A stretch of DNA of 64,000 nt from Sphingomonas cremea (GCF_021502585.1 NZ_JAKFGM010000001.1:124001-188000); one strand, 5' to 3'. Shown: positions 40,318-49,664, counted from the first letter of the stretch. Notes: generated from the letters alone by a model not told the origin. Translations and numbers: made by a program.

Positions 40318-41061
40318 CTAAATTCCCGGCAAATGGGCTGCGATTGGCGCCCAGCCACCGCTGGCGATGATCGCAATGGGCAGGAGCGAACTAGCCGCAG
40401 CGAGCGAAAAGCCGAGCCAGGTAGCCGGATGGACGTGGCCATCCCCCCGACGGTCCCAAACGAATAGCGGGATGAATAGCGCAAGGCCGACCAGCACCTG
40501 GAACAGGAATCCGCCAAGCGTCGGTGGAGCAATCGGGATTCTGCCAATCGCCGGACCGAGCATGACCAGGATTGCGGCGCTGAGCATCAGCCGCTTGTGC
40601 CACTGCGCCTGGCTTCGCCTAGCCCAGCCTTGCCAGACCAGGATGGCGTAAGAGGGGATGACCGCGAGCGGAACGATCGTCCAGGTGAGCGGGTCAGTGA
40701 AAGGCGGCTGGTTGGCGCGGGCTACCTGCCACACGGCTACCAGATACATCATCGGGATGATTGCCAGCGCAAGCAGGAAGCTGAGCTTGCCGAGGCGCAT
40801 ATGAAGCTCGACTTTGCGCGCCGCTACGAGTTGCGTCTGCGCAACGAACACCAGCATCCAAATCGTGAAAAGCCCCCCGTGCAGCAACACCGATGGCGGA
40901 AGCGTCGGGTTGGGACGGGGATAGGATGGCACGACTCCGCGCAGATAAAAGCTCGGGGCAAAGCCAATGAACACAACCGCCACCAGCAGAAGCGCCATGC
41001 GCGAATAGAATTTCCGCTCTGCAGCCTGCCGGTCGGCCGGCACCCCCGCCACTGACGCCAT
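40318..41061 (-). CDS. Polytopic membrane protein, hypothetical
   Basis: 247 residues with about seven hydrophobic segments. Conserved-looking polar residues are at segment edges: LLHGGLFTIWMLVFVAQTQ, then KVELHMRLGKLSF, and AQWHKRLMLSAAIL. The repeated H-x-x-x-x-L/M arrangement recalls heme- or quinone-binding membrane proteins, but I recognise no family. A terminator hairpin lies downstream. Start chosen as the first ATG; no strong ribosome-binding site. Confidence 0.65.
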   Translation of the reverse strand: MASVAGVPADRQAAERKFYSRMALLLVAVVFIGFAPSFYLRGVVPSYPRPNPTLPPSVLLHGGLFTIWMLVFVAQTQLVAARKVELHMRLGKLSFLLALAIIPMMYLVAVWQVARANQPPFTDPLTWTIVPLAVIPSYAILVWQGWARRSQAQWHKRLMLSAAILVMLGPAIGRIPIAPPTLGGFLFQVLVGLALFIPLFVWDRRGDGHVHPATWLGFSLAAASSLLPIAIIASGGWAPIAAHLPGI

Positions 41062-41221
41062 GTAAAGGACCCTCGATTTAGCCGCGATAGGCTAGTCGAG
41101 GATGAGTCAAAGTAAAAGGGACCACCCATTCGTCGAAAATCTTCGCCGATGGATTTGCAGCACACTGGCGCGGTCAGCAGCGCCGCGATAAGCCTTCGCC
41201 ATTAACTCGAAGGAGGCGGCT

Positions 41222-41971
41222 ATGCGGGCGTTGATTTTGGCAGCTTTGATGGTGACGACAATTCCCGCTGCGGGATGGTCCGCTCCCGCTGACGTGAAGG
41301 CCAGCGTGGCTTCGACCGCGTCGCGGAGCGAGGCGAACGTCAAGCTGGATGAATCGCGCAAGCCGGCAGAGGTGCTGAAGTTTCTCGGCCTTCAAAAGGG
41401 AATGTGGGTCGCCGATCCATTTGGTGGCAACCTCTATTGGGCGGAAATTACCGCTCCTGCGGTCGGACCAAAGGGCCGGGTGACCATATGGGAGCCAAAG
41501 CAGTTTTACGACCAGAAGACCTACGACAACTATATGGCGCTAAAGGTGAAGCAGCCGAATGTGTGGATGCGCGTCAGCCCGTTCGAGGCGCCCGACCTGC
41601 CTGGCAAATATGACTTCATGCTGATCAACCTCGACTATCATGACGTCTATTGGGAAAGCGCCAAGTACGGCATCACGCGGATGGAACCGGATCAGTGGCT
41701 CAAGGTTGTCTACGACGCAATGAAGCCCGGTGCGGTGGTCGGAGTGGTCGATCACGTCGCCGCTCCTGGCGACACGCGGGAAACGGTCGAAAAGCTCCAC
41801 CGCATCGACCCCGCAACGGTAAAGGCAGACTTCAAGCGCGCCGGCTTTGTGTTGGAAGCGGAGAGCAACCTGCTTCGCAATCCGGCCGATGATCACAGCA
41901 AGCTGGTGTTTGACCCGGCCATCCGGGGCAAGACCGACCGCTTCATCTTCAAGTTCCGGAAGCCGCGATGA
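41222..41971 (+). CDS. Exported methyltransferase-like protein with degenerate SAM motif
   Basis: 249 residues. A signal peptide (MRALILAALMVTTIPAAGWSAP) is followed by a Rossmann methyltransferase fold. Motif I reads MWVADPFGGNLYWAEITAPAVGPKGRV. The usual D-x-G-x-G-x-G is replaced by D-P-F-G-G-N, though the preceding and following strands are typical. Later motifs (DFMLINLDYHDVYW and MKPGAVVGVVDHVA) match class I enzymes. Exported members are known as hypothetical methyltransferases; SAM is not normally available outside the cytoplasm, so activity is doubtful. AAGGAGG precedes the ATG. Overlaps the symporter by 4 nt. Confidence 0.78.
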   Translation: MRALILAALMVTTIPAAGWSAPADVKASVASTASRSEANVKLDESRKPAEVLKFLGLQKGMWVADPFGGNLYWAEITAPAVGPKGRVTIWEPKQFYDQKTYDNYMALKVKQPNVWMRVSPFEAPDLPGKYDFMLINLDYHDVYWESAKYGITRMEPDQWLKVVYDAMKPGAVVGVVDHVAAPGDTRETVEKLHRIDPATVKADFKRAGFVLEAESNLLRNPADDHSKLVFDPAIRGKTDRFIFKFRKPR

Positions 41972-43221
41972 GCGAGACGAGCCGCCGCTCGACGTGGCTG
42001 GTGCTCGGCGCGCTGGTCGCGGGTCTGCTGCTGGGCGCACTATCGGCGCAGGCGGGCGCATATCGCGAGCCGCTGGTCCAAATTGCCTCAACGGTTGGCG
42101 GTCTGTGGTTAGACGCGCTCAAGATGACCGTAATCCCGTTGATCATTGCACTGCTGGTCACGGGCATCGTTTCCGGCGCGGATCAGGCGCGGGCCGGAGG
42201 AATAGCCGGTCGGTCGATCCTGTGGTTTGTGGTGGTGCTGACCAGTTCTGCGGCGTTCGGCGCTCTCGCCATGCCCGCGCTGCTCGAAGCATTCCCGCTG
42301 CCGTCAAGCTCGGCCGAGGCGCTTCGGGCTGGCTTGGCCAGTGTCGACAGCGCGGCAACTGCCGCTTCGGTGCCGACGGTCCAGGATTGGCTGAGGGGAC
42401 TGATTCCGACCAACCCCATCGCCGCCGCGGCCAATGACAAGGTGCTTGCCCTGGTCGTGTTCACGGCGGTCTTTGCCTTTGCGGTGACGCGGATTGGGGT
42501 TGAAGAGCGCCAGGCGGTCGGCCGCTTCTTCAAAGGCATCCAGGATGCGATGCTGGTGGTCGTGGGATGGGTGCTGGCACTAGCGCCGATCGGTGTGCTT
42601 GGACTCGCATTCGCGGTCGGGGCGGGTGCCGGGGGATCGGCGTTCGGCGCGGTACTCCATTATGTCGTGATGGTCTCATTGATCGGCATCGTCGTGACAT
42701 TGTTCGGCTACGTCATTGCCGTGACCTTTGCCCGGTGGCGGCTCGGCGATTTCGCCCGGGCGATGATTGCTCCTCAGGCGGTAGCCATCTCGACCCAATC
42801 GAGCCTGGCTTCACTTCCTGCGATGCTGGATGCGTCCGCTCGCCTTCGGGTGCCTCAACGCAATGCCGATGTAACCCTTCCTCTTGCGGTGGCGCTGTTT
42901 CGCGCGACTGGGCCGGCGATGAACGTCGCTGTGGCGATTTATGTTGCCTATTGGATGGGCGTTGACCTTCACCTTGGCAACCTTATCGCCGGGTTCGCCG
43001 TCGCGTCGATCGCCAGCTACTGGGCGGTAAGCCTGCCGGGCGCCTTGTCCTTTGTCACTTCGATCGCGCCGATTGCCTTGGCAATGGGCGTACCGATTGA
43101 GCCGCTGGCGCTGTTGATCGCCGTCGAAGTCCTGCCCGACATCTTCCGCACGCTGGGCAATGTTACTTGGGACGTCGTTGTGACAGGCGCGGTCGCCGGC
43201 GGCGAGCGCGCCGAAGACTAG
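41968..43221 (+). CDS. Dicarboxylate/amino acid:cation symporter (DAACS/GltP type)
   Basis: 417 residues with eight predicted helices and two hairpins. LWLDALKMTVIPLIIALLVTGI and LPLAVALFRATGPAMNVAVAIYV are family blocks; AISTQSSLASLPAML corresponds to the serine-rich re-entrant loop. These proteins import C4-dicarboxylates, glutamate or aspartate with H+ or Na+. The canonical NMDGT motif is replaced here by the GPAMN region, so the specificity may differ. Translationally coupled to the exported methyltransferase-like gene. Confidence 0.85.
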   Translation: MSETSRRSTWLVLGALVAGLLLGALSAQAGAYREPLVQIASTVGGLWLDALKMTVIPLIIALLVTGIVSGADQARAGGIAGRSILWFVVVLTSSAAFGALAMPALLEAFPLPSSSAEALRAGLASVDSAATAASVPTVQDWLRGLIPTNPIAAAANDKVLALVVFTAVFAFAVTRIGVEERQAVGRFFKGIQDAMLVVVGWVLALAPIGVLGLAFAVGAGAGGSAFGAVLHYVVMVSLIGIVVTLFGYVIAVTFARWRLGDFARAMIAPQAVAISTQSSLASLPAMLDASARLRVPQRNADVTLPLAVALFRATGPAMNVAVAIYVAYWMGVDLHLGNLIAGFAVASIASYWAVSLPGALSFVTSIAPIALAMGVPIEPLALLIAVEVLPDIFRTLGNVTWDVVVTGAVAGGERAED

Positions 43222-43417
43222 CCGGCGGTCGTTCGTCAGTCCGGGGCAGCCGTTCGTCTGCTGTTATGATTGCCGGTCGAGCCCGCGATGATTCCCGTCG
43301 AGGTTCGGGTGCAAATGGCGGCAAATTGCGGTCTGGTCTTGATGCGGCGCGAGGAGGGGAGACCCCTGACATCCCGACCCTACTTCGCGCCGCAACCCAT
43401 GGTTGCACCGGAATGGA

Positions 43418-44176
43418 CTAACGCCCCGCGATCGCGCGGACCTGGTCGGCGTATAGGCGGCCCACGGGTTGCTCATTGCTGTCCGCCAGCCGCGCGATCC
43501 ATCGGCCCGAGGAATTGCGGGTGAAGCCGGCGATGAAGTCTCGCCGGACGATTGCCGACCGATGGAGGCGGACGAACAGTTCCGGATCGAGCCCTTCTTC
43601 CAGGGCCGTCATCGAATGGTGGATGAGCCAGCTGCGCTTGCCGACATGCAGCCGCATATAGTCCCGCTCGGCAGTGACCCGGTCGATGTCCCTTGCCGCG
43701 ATGCGCACCAGCCCCGACAAATCCGATGCCCAGAATTCCTCGAGCCATTGCGATGGTGGAGCCGCCAGCGCTTCGTCCGGTGATCGTGCGTCCCGGGCCT
43801 CAAGGTAGGCACGGGCGCGATCGATTGAGCGCGCCAGACGGTCGGCGTCGACCGGCTTCATCAGATAGTCGATGGCCGCGACGTCGAAGGCCGCAACGGC
43901 GAACTGGTCAAAGGCAGTTACGAATACGACCGCAGGCGATTTGCCGTGCCGGGAGAGGGCGCGGGCAACTTCGATTCCATCCTGTCCGGGCATGGCGATG
44001 TCGAGAAGCAGCAAATCTGGTTGAAGCGCCTCGGCCATGCGCACGGCGCTCTCGCCGTCATGCGCGGTTCCCACCAGGAGGACGTCATCGATCCTGGCGA
44101 GGAGCATTTGCAACCGCTCGGCGGCGAGCGGCTCATCATCGGCAATGAGGATCTTCAACCCGTTGCTGTCAGTCAT
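43418..44176 (-). CDS. LytTR-family response regulator
   Basis: About 252 residues. A receiver domain (LKILIADDEPLAAERL, phospho-Asp59 in LLLLDIAMPG, Lys in DYLMKPV) is followed by a C-terminal LytTR DNA-binding domain (RVTAERDYMRLHVGKRSWLIHHSM and FVRLHRSAIVRRDFI). LytTR regulators bind direct repeats and control envelope, virulence or transport genes. I preferred the ATG at 44176; an ATG at 44182 is equally possible. It overlaps the kinase gene end by 8 nt. Confidence 0.9.
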   Translation of the reverse strand: MTDSNGLKILIADDEPLAAERLQMLLARIDDVLLVGTAHDGESAVRMAEALQPDLLLLDIAMPGQDGIEVARALSRHGKSPAVVFVTAFDQFAVAAFDVAAIDYLMKPVDADRLARSIDRARAYLEARDARSPDEALAAPPSQWLEEFWASDLSGLVRIAARDIDRVTAERDYMRLHVGKRSWLIHHSMTALEEGLDPELFVRLHRSAIVRRDFIAGFTRNSSGRWIARLADSNEQPVGRLYADQVRAIAGR

Positions 44177-45380
44177 CGTCATCCACTGGCATGGCGATTG
44201 AAACCTGGTAGCCGCCCGGGATCGGACCGAAGCGAACATCGGCACGGCTGCCAAAATGAGCATGCAACCGCTCGGAAACATTTGAAAGGCCTAGTCCGGT
44301 ACCAACATGCGTCGGTGCGGCAGCTTTTTTCGAGCGCGCACCGATCGATCGATTGGTCACATCGAGTTGCATGCGGCCGCCGTCAAGACGGATAGCGTGG
44401 ATCGACAGCTCAACCCGGGCGGTAGTCGCCGATACCCCATATTTAATTGCATTCTCGACCAGAGGCTGAAGAATTAGGGCCGGAACACGTGCTTCCGCCA
44501 AGTCGTCAGGTATGTCGATGTTGACCTCCAGCCTGTCGGGGAAGCGGACCTTTTCAATTTCCAGGTAAAGCCGCTGCAGCCCGATCTCCTCCGCAAGGCT
44601 TACGTCGGCCGACGGGTCCATCGACAGGCTCGTGCGAAAGAAAGTGGACAGCGCCATCAGCATGTCCTCGGCCCGGTCGGATCGACCCGACATGACCAGC
44701 GACGACAGGCTATTCAGCGTATTGAACAGGAAGTGAGGATTGACCTGGTAGCGCAGCGCGCGGACCTGGGCGGCATGGGCCGCGGTTTCGGCTTCCGCAA
44801 GCCGGAGCTCGGTGATCCGCGTGCGATGCTGCTGCGTCATGGCGATGAAAAAGGCGCACCAGGCGGCAAGCAGGAAATACCATGTAACGGTGCCGTCCGC
44901 GATCAGTCGCGGCAACTTGGAAGCGATAATTTCCTCGACCGGCGGAAGGTTGACCTCAAGCTCGTCTCCGCCCTGCTTGATGATACGGACGTTTTGCCCG
45001 CGCTGAACGATCGCGATGCCTTCCTGCGTCGTGATTTTCGACTGCTCGCCCATCTGGTCGGACCACATCGCCATTTTCAGGCTTGCGGCCGACATTATTA
45101 CCGCGGCTGGAAGCGACGCGACCGCGGCGACAATCGCCATCCGCCTTATGCTGCCTTCCCGAGCGAGCAAACGGATGGCCACGTAAATCAGGAATGTAAG
45201 CACAAGGCCAAGGGCAGCGTTGATCGCGCGATAGCCGATGGCCGATGCCGCCTCCGGCCCGAACAGGCCGCGGAGCAACACGGTGACCAGGTAGAATGCC
45301 CAAAAGCCGATGATCGACTGGGTAGCGAGTCGCCAGTCGGCAAAGCGGCCTTGCGGCGAGAAAGCTGAATATCCGTTCAT
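44169..45380 (-). CDS. LytS-type membrane histidine kinase
   Basis: 403 residues. Four hydrophobic segments are visible (three near the N-terminus, one at about residue 170), with a short periplasmic loop between the third and fourth. The His_kinase domain has LRYQVNPHFLFNTLNSLSSL with the phosphorylated His, and an HATPase domain with LVENAIKYGV (N box) and GTGLGLSNV (G box). It phosphorylates the LytTR regulator encoded just downstream. The signal sensed is unknown; a loop rich in charged residues may face the periplasm. Confidence 0.9.
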   Translation of the reverse strand: MNGYSAFSPQGRFADWRLATQSIIGFWAFYLVTVLLRGLFGPEAASAIGYRAINAALGLVLTFLIYVAIRLLAREGSIRRMAIVAAVASLPAAVIMSAASLKMAMWSDQMGEQSKITTQEGIAIVQRGQNVRIIKQGGDELEVNLPPVEEIIASKLPRLIADGTVTWYFLLAAWCAFFIAMTQQHRTRITELRLAEAETAAHAAQVRALRYQVNPHFLFNTLNSLSSLVMSGRSDRAEDMLMALSTFFRTSLSMDPSADVSLAEEIGLQRLYLEIEKVRFPDRLEVNIDIPDDLAEARVPALILQPLVENAIKYGVSATTARVELSIHAIRLDGGRMQLDVTNRSIGARSKKAAAPTHVGTGLGLSNVSERLHAHFGSRADVRFGPIPGGYQVSIAMPVDDDD

Positions 45381-45541
45381 GTGATGAACTCATTACGTGC
45401 ACTTCACCCAAATCCACAATCGCACGCTTGTCCGTTGGCAGACCTGCACCGCCTATCGGTCGAACATTTGGGCCGGCTGTGCGGAACGCGGCACAGCTGT
45501 GCTCGTTCTGCATGTGAATTTGAAATTGGAAGGACTTCACC

Positions 45542-45766
45542 ATGACCGAGACGAAAATGGATCGGGCGAAAGAAGAAAATCCCCCGCCGCCGACACTTTC
45601 AGGCGAGCCGGACCGGGAGCTCGAACTCAAGGTGAAGAAGCACCCGGAAGACGACGATGCCAAGGTCGATCTCGGCAGTGACGAATCAATGGATGCGTCG
45701 GACCCCATCTCGACCACCCAGCCAGGATCGTCCAAACCGGCTCCCTCGTCCGGATTCCCCGAATAG
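45542..45766 (+). CDS. Small acidic disordered protein
   Basis: 74 residues, Pro/Ser/Asp/Glu-rich with no hydrophobic core. LGSDESMDASDP and PSSGFPE are stretches I associate with small sphingomonad hypothetical proteins. GGAAGGA lies 7 nt before the ATG. It is likely intrinsically disordered and cytoplasmic. Function unknown. It starts 161 nt from the divergent kinase gene. Confidence 0.65.
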   Translation: MTETKMDRAKEENPPPPTLSGEPDRELELKVKKHPEDDDAKVDLGSDESMDASDPISTTQPGSSKPAPSSGFPE

Positions 45767-45983
45767 TCATATTTGTGGATTAAATGGGAGACTGCCGGAA
45801 ATCCCCGATTTCATCGTGCCCTGAAAAACACAGCCGGCAATATTAGTCAGCGCGGTGAGAAATTCATGTTGCCCCGCGGACTCCCCTTTGATTCAATGTG
45901 AATGGGGGGTGGGATTTTGGTTAAGAGATTGGCAACCCAATCGGCCGCATGATCCTGCCTTAGAGTTAGAGGAGTCGGGGATC

Positions 45984-46535
45984 ATGGCGACCAGGACGAG
46001 CCAGCCCGCCGGTGGCGCGCTGCTCATTTCGGAGATGAAGGAATTCGCTTCCTTCCCGAAAGCGACGCAGCGTTACATCCGCCGTTCGCTGGATGTCGCA
46101 TATGGTCGGTCCGACCCGATGGAAACCTGGGCGCGCGACGAAATCGAAGCCGCGGCGATTGGCGCACAGGCCCGCTTCTACAAGCAAATCGATCATCTTA
46201 GGGTGCAGATCCCGGACGACAGCGGCCTCGACATGATCGAACCGTTCCTCGGAATGCTGGTGACGTTGGCCGCGTTCGACCTTGGCCAGGATCGGCTGCA
46301 GAATTTCGCTGCCTTCCGCTTTCTTTACGAGCGGTTGCTTGGCGCCAGTGTGCGCCCGTGGCTGCCGGCGGCATTCTGTGCGGCCGCAGCTCTGCCTCAC
46401 CTTCATCCGGAGCGCCGGCGGGTGCTGCTGCAGTCGATCAGCGAAAGTGCGGCGACCGCGCCGGGCTGGTCAACGCGGGAGCCGGTGTTCTGGCCGGAGT
46501 GGGTCGAGAAGGTCGATCAGGCGGCCGCCGCTTAA
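45984..46535 (+). CDS. Hypothetical helical protein
   Basis: 183 residues, mostly helical, no signal peptide. KATQRYIRRSLDVAYG and QNFAAFRFLYERLLG are amphipathic; Trp-rich ends (VFWPEWVEKV). GAGGAG precedes the ATG at 45984. Regular codon use supports a real gene. No family recognised. The stop (TAA) is interlocked with the stop of the convergent HAD gene (TTAA). Confidence 0.55.
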   Translation: MATRTSQPAGGALLISEMKEFASFPKATQRYIRRSLDVAYGRSDPMETWARDEIEAAAIGAQARFYKQIDHLRVQIPDDSGLDMIEPFLGMLVTLAAFDLGQDRLQNFAAFRFLYERLLGASVRPWLPAAFCAAAALPHLHPERRRVLLQSISESAATAPGWSTREPVFWPEWVEKVDQAAAA

Positions 46536-47023
46536 ATCAGCACTTTGACAGACGGGTAGATCTCGGCGAGCTGTTCAATGGTTTCGCGCGCATTCTTGTG
46601 GTGGATGAACTTGCCCCCTGCCGCTTCCCATCTGTCACGATGATTTTCCCTGTCGTCGACCAGCACGTCGGCGCCTTTAATATGACGATACTTGTCCCGG
46701 GCCATGCAGGTAATGATGTGGGTGCCGGGGAAATGTTCGTCAGCCCAGCGAACCTTTTGCGGGGCGGCCCAATTGCCTAACGGCAAACCGGTCAGGATGA
46801 TCGGGTCGAGATGCTCGACGGCATCGAAAAGAATGCGTGCGTCGGACATCAACGGCAGCCGCGCGTAGAAATCCTTTGCTCTGGCAATCCGCCGCCAAAA
46901 CTCGCGTTTTCCATGCCGCTCCTCGAAATCGCGCGGAGACATGCCAAGAATTTCGATCGCGCCAGTGTCGAAATCGGCAAGTACGCCGTCGCAGTCGAGA
47001 AAAAGCTGGGGCGCGGCAGTCAT
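46532..47023 (-). CDS. HAD-superfamily hydrolase, 5'(3')-deoxyribonucleotidase-like
   Basis: 163 residues. Motif I is QLFLDCDGVLADFD (nucleophile and acid Asp pair D-x-D-G-V). A second block IILTGLPLG holds the motif II Thr and DVLVDDRENHRDRWEAAGG holds the motif IV Asp pair and loop. The cap is small. This layout matches NT5C-like 5'-nucleotidases, which dephosphorylate nucleotides with Mg2+. The lack of a large cap and the FIHHK tail fit the same group. Substrate tentative. Confidence 0.8.
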   Translation of the reverse strand: MTAAPQLFLDCDGVLADFDTGAIEILGMSPRDFEERHGKREFWRRIARAKDFYARLPLMSDARILFDAVEHLDPIILTGLPLGNWAAPQKVRWADEHFPGTHIITCMARDKYRHIKGADVLVDDRENHRDRWEAAGGKFIHHKNARETIEQLAEIYPSVKVLI

Positions 47024-47055
47024 GAGCCAACAATTACCGAGGTTGGCATGTGTTC

Positions 47056-48441
47056 CTAGCCGAGCCGCTCAACCAACTCGATCGCGAATTCGCTCAAGCT
47101 GTCGTCGCGTGCGCCGAGGATGGCGATGCGATCGCCGGGCAGGGCATTCGCCAGCAATCGCTCGGCGACCGCAGCTCGCTCGGGGATATGCTCGGCATGC
47201 CCGCCGGCCGAGAGGATCGCCTCTGCCAGCCAGTCGGATCCGCGCGAACGGTCGACCGTCCCGCCCTGGTAAACGGGGTCGGGAAGGTAGAGGCGATCTC
47301 CTTCGCGCATGCCGCCAGCAAATGTTGCTGCGAGTTCTTCGCCCATCTTTGCAAGCGGACCGTAGCCGTGGGGCTGGAACATGATCAGCAGCCGGCCAGG
47401 CTGGGCGGTCAGCGTTGCCAGCGTGGCTGCGATCTTGTCGGGGTTGTGCGCGAAATCGTCGATGATGGTGACTCCGCCCGCAGTGCCAACGGTTTCCAGC
47501 CTGCGCTTCAACCCCGCGAAGCGAGACAAGGCAGCAGATGCGTCACCCAACGAAATGCCCAGCGCATGGACTGCGCCGAGCGCGGCCATTGCATTCATCG
47601 CATTGTGACGACCGGGGACCGCAAGCTCGACCTTATGCTTTTGACCATCGATCTCGGCGGTAAAGCGGACGCCGTCAGGAAGCAGTTCGAGGTTCCGGCC
47701 GATTAGCTCCGCGCCCGGGCTATCGAAGCCGAAGCCAACGCGTCTCTCCGCTTGCAGGCCGTCGGCAAGGATGCGCGTTTCGGGATCGTCCAGGTTGACT
47801 ACCGCTTTGCTGGACGCAGCGAGGAAGCTACTGAACAGCGACCTCAGTTCGTCCATTTCCTTATGGTCGAGGCTGATATTGCCGAGCACCGCCACCGTGG
47901 GTCGATAGAGCGCGATTGAGCCGTCGCTCTCGTCGACTTCGCTGACGAACAGCTCAGGATCGCCGACCAGCGCCGAAGCAAATGGTGCGCTGGGTGAAAC
48001 GAAATTCTTCATCACGGCGCCATTCATCACGGTCGGTTGCCGGTGAAGGGCGTGAAGAATCCATCCAATCATGCCGGTAACCGTTGACTTGCCGCTGGTC
48101 CCGCCGACGGCGATGCTTTTCTGCGCGGCATTGAGCAGTTGGGCCAGCAGCTCCGGCCTGGTCAGATGTGGAAGTGCGAGTTCGCGGGCGCGAACCACAT
48201 CCGGGATCGTCGGCTCTACCGCCGCAGAAGTCACCAGGGTCATCCCCTCCGCGAGACCCGAGCCGTCCTGAGGCGCAAGGGCAATGCCCAGCGATTTCAA
48301 ATAATCGAACTTGGGGGCAAGCCTCCCAGCGTCGAGCGATCGGTCGGACCCAGCGACGCGGGCGCCGCCAGCGCGAAGAATGGCGGCGAGGGGAAGCATT
48401 CCGCTACCGCCAATTCCGCAGAAAAAGTAATGATCGGTCAT
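47056..48441 (-). CDS. Mur ligase family protein (MurC/Mpl-like), likely recycling enzyme
   Basis: 461 residues. N-terminal Rossmann FFCGIGGSGMLPLAAILR, ATP P-loop AVGGTSGKSTVTGMIGWIL, central VSEVDESDGSIALYRP and LGNISLDHKEMDEL, and C-terminal IIDDFAHNPDKIAATL. It belongs to the UDP-MurNAc ligases that add L-Ala (MurC) or a whole tripeptide (Mpl). It is not in a dcw cluster and is divergent from an LD-carboxypeptidase, so a recycling (Mpl-like) role seems likelier than MurC. Start at the ATG at 48441; no strong ribosome-binding site. Confidence 0.75.
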   Translation of the reverse strand: MTDHYFFCGIGGSGMLPLAAILRAGGARVAGSDRSLDAGRLAPKFDYLKSLGIALAPQDGSGLAEGMTLVTSAAVEPTIPDVVRARELALPHLTRPELLAQLLNAAQKSIAVGGTSGKSTVTGMIGWILHALHRQPTVMNGAVMKNFVSPSAPFASALVGDPELFVSEVDESDGSIALYRPTVAVLGNISLDHKEMDELRSLFSSFLAASSKAVVNLDDPETRILADGLQAERRVGFGFDSPGAELIGRNLELLPDGVRFTAEIDGQKHKVELAVPGRHNAMNAMAALGAVHALGISLGDASAALSRFAGLKRRLETVGTAGGVTIIDDFAHNPDKIAATLATLTAQPGRLLIMFQPHGYGPLAKMGEELAATFAGGMREGDRLYLPDPVYQGGTVDRSRGSDWLAEAILSAGGHAEHIPERAAVAERLLANALPGDRIAILGARDDSLSEFAIELVERLG

Positions 48442-48491
48442 ATTGCGGCATGCCCTATGCGGGCGGGCAGGCTTGTGCAAATGATAGGCGG

Positions 48492-49298
48492 ATGAAGATT
48501 GCGGTCGTCGCGCCAAGTTGCACGCTGAAGCCCGAAGTTGCCGAGGCCGTCACTGCTATCGCGGCGGCCCGCGGCGATGTCGAACTCCTCATTCATCCCC
48601 AGAGTTTCCTGTCGGACGGACATTTCGCCGGGCCCGATGCCGCCCGGCTGGCTGCACTGCGCGAAGTCATGGCGGACGATAGCGTCGATGCCATCTGGTT
48701 CGCCCGGGGCGGCTATGGCTCGAACCGCATCGCCGAGGATGCAGTGAAGGATCTGCCCGCGCCTGCGAGGAAAAAGCAGTACCTCGGCTACTCCGACGCC
48801 GGCTTCCTATTGGCCGCATTCCATAAAGCCGGGCTAACCGTTGCGCACGGACCAATGGTGCAGGATGTTGCGCGCAGTGGCGGAGATGCCGCGATCCACC
48901 GGGCCCTCGACTGGCTGGTGAGGCGCGATGCCGCGGCTCTCGAACCGGGGTTGGAACCGGGAACGCCAGCGATGGCCTTCAACCTGACCGTCTTATCGAC
49001 ATTGCTTGGAACTGCCATCGAACCCGACTTCGCTGGCGTGCAGCTATTGATCGAAGATGTCGCCGAGCATGAGTATCGGATCGACCGGGCGATGTTTCAT
49101 GTAACAGGAAGCCCGGCATTGCGGCGTGCGTCGGCGATCCGGATGGGCAGGATGAGCGAGATTCCGGACAATGATCCGGAGTTCGGAAGCGATGCCGAGT
49201 CTATCGTCCGCGACTGGTGCAAACGGGCCGGAATCGCCTTTAGAGGGCGTGCCGATATCGGCCATGATGCCGCTAATAAGGTCGTTCCGTTCAAATAG
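48492..49298 (+). CDS. LD-carboxypeptidase (S66 family)
   Basis: 268 residues. The catalytic triad can be placed: Ser in WFARGGYGSNRI, Glu in LLIEDVAEHEY and His in DIGHDAANKVVPF. LdcA-type peptidases remove the terminal D-Ala from muropeptide tetrapeptides in the cytoplasm, giving tripeptides that Mpl reuses. Pairing with the divergent Mur ligase supports that function. Some family members are microcin-immunity MccF-like; the short length and context favour LdcA. GGCGG precedes the ATG. Confidence 0.85.
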   Translation: MKIAVVAPSCTLKPEVAEAVTAIAAARGDVELLIHPQSFLSDGHFAGPDAARLAALREVMADDSVDAIWFARGGYGSNRIAEDAVKDLPAPARKKQYLGYSDAGFLLAAFHKAGLTVAHGPMVQDVARSGGDAAIHRALDWLVRRDAAALEPGLEPGTPAMAFNLTVLSTLLGTAIEPDFAGVQLLIEDVAEHEYRIDRAMFHVTGSPALRRASAIRMGRMSEIPDNDPEFGSDAESIVRDWCKRAGIAFRGRADIGHDAANKVVPFK

Positions 49299-49388
49299 CG
49301 CTGAAATTAACCACTTTGATGCCCGTCTCCCTCTTGCGCACAGAGGGGAATCGCGCTCTATCTTCTCTCAGAACAACAGGAGGGCCAA

Positions 49389-49664
49389 ATGGCAAAAGCA
49401 TCGAGCGGGACTGGTCGTAAAGCTGGGGGCGGACTTGCCCGTCCGGTAAAGCCGTCGGCAGAGCTGGCCGCGATCGTCGGGTCAGACCCGCTGCCGCGCA
49501 GCCAAGTCGTATCGAAGGTGTGGGATCATATTCGCAAGAACAACCTGCAAAACCCGAATAACAAGCGGGAAATCCTTGCCGACGATAAGCTTAAGAAGGT
49601 CTTTGGCGTCGACAAGTGCACTATGTTCGAAATGAACAAGCATCTGTCGAAGCATCTGAGCTAG
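49389..49664 (+). CDS. SWIB/MDM2 domain protein
   Basis: 91 residues. After a Gly/Lys-rich lead, the SWIB core runs PSAELAAIVGSDPLPRSQVV, then WDHIRKNNLQNPNNKREIL and FEMNKHLSKHL. SWIB domains are eukaryotic-like folds often found in chlamydial and alphaproteobacterial proteins next to DNA-binding or topoisomerase functions; bacterial function is unsettled. AGGAGGGCCA precedes the ATG. Followed by a strong terminator. Confidence 0.85.
   Translation: MAKASSGTGRKAGGGLARPVKPSAELAAIVGSDPLPRSQVVSKVWDHIRKNNLQNPNNKREILADDKLKKVFGVDKCTMFEMNKHLSKHLS

Noticed and set aside
43222-43417. Short frame MIPVEVRV... upstream of the LytTR gene end
   Set aside because: It runs into the end of the regulator gene on the opposite strand and has no ribosome-binding site.
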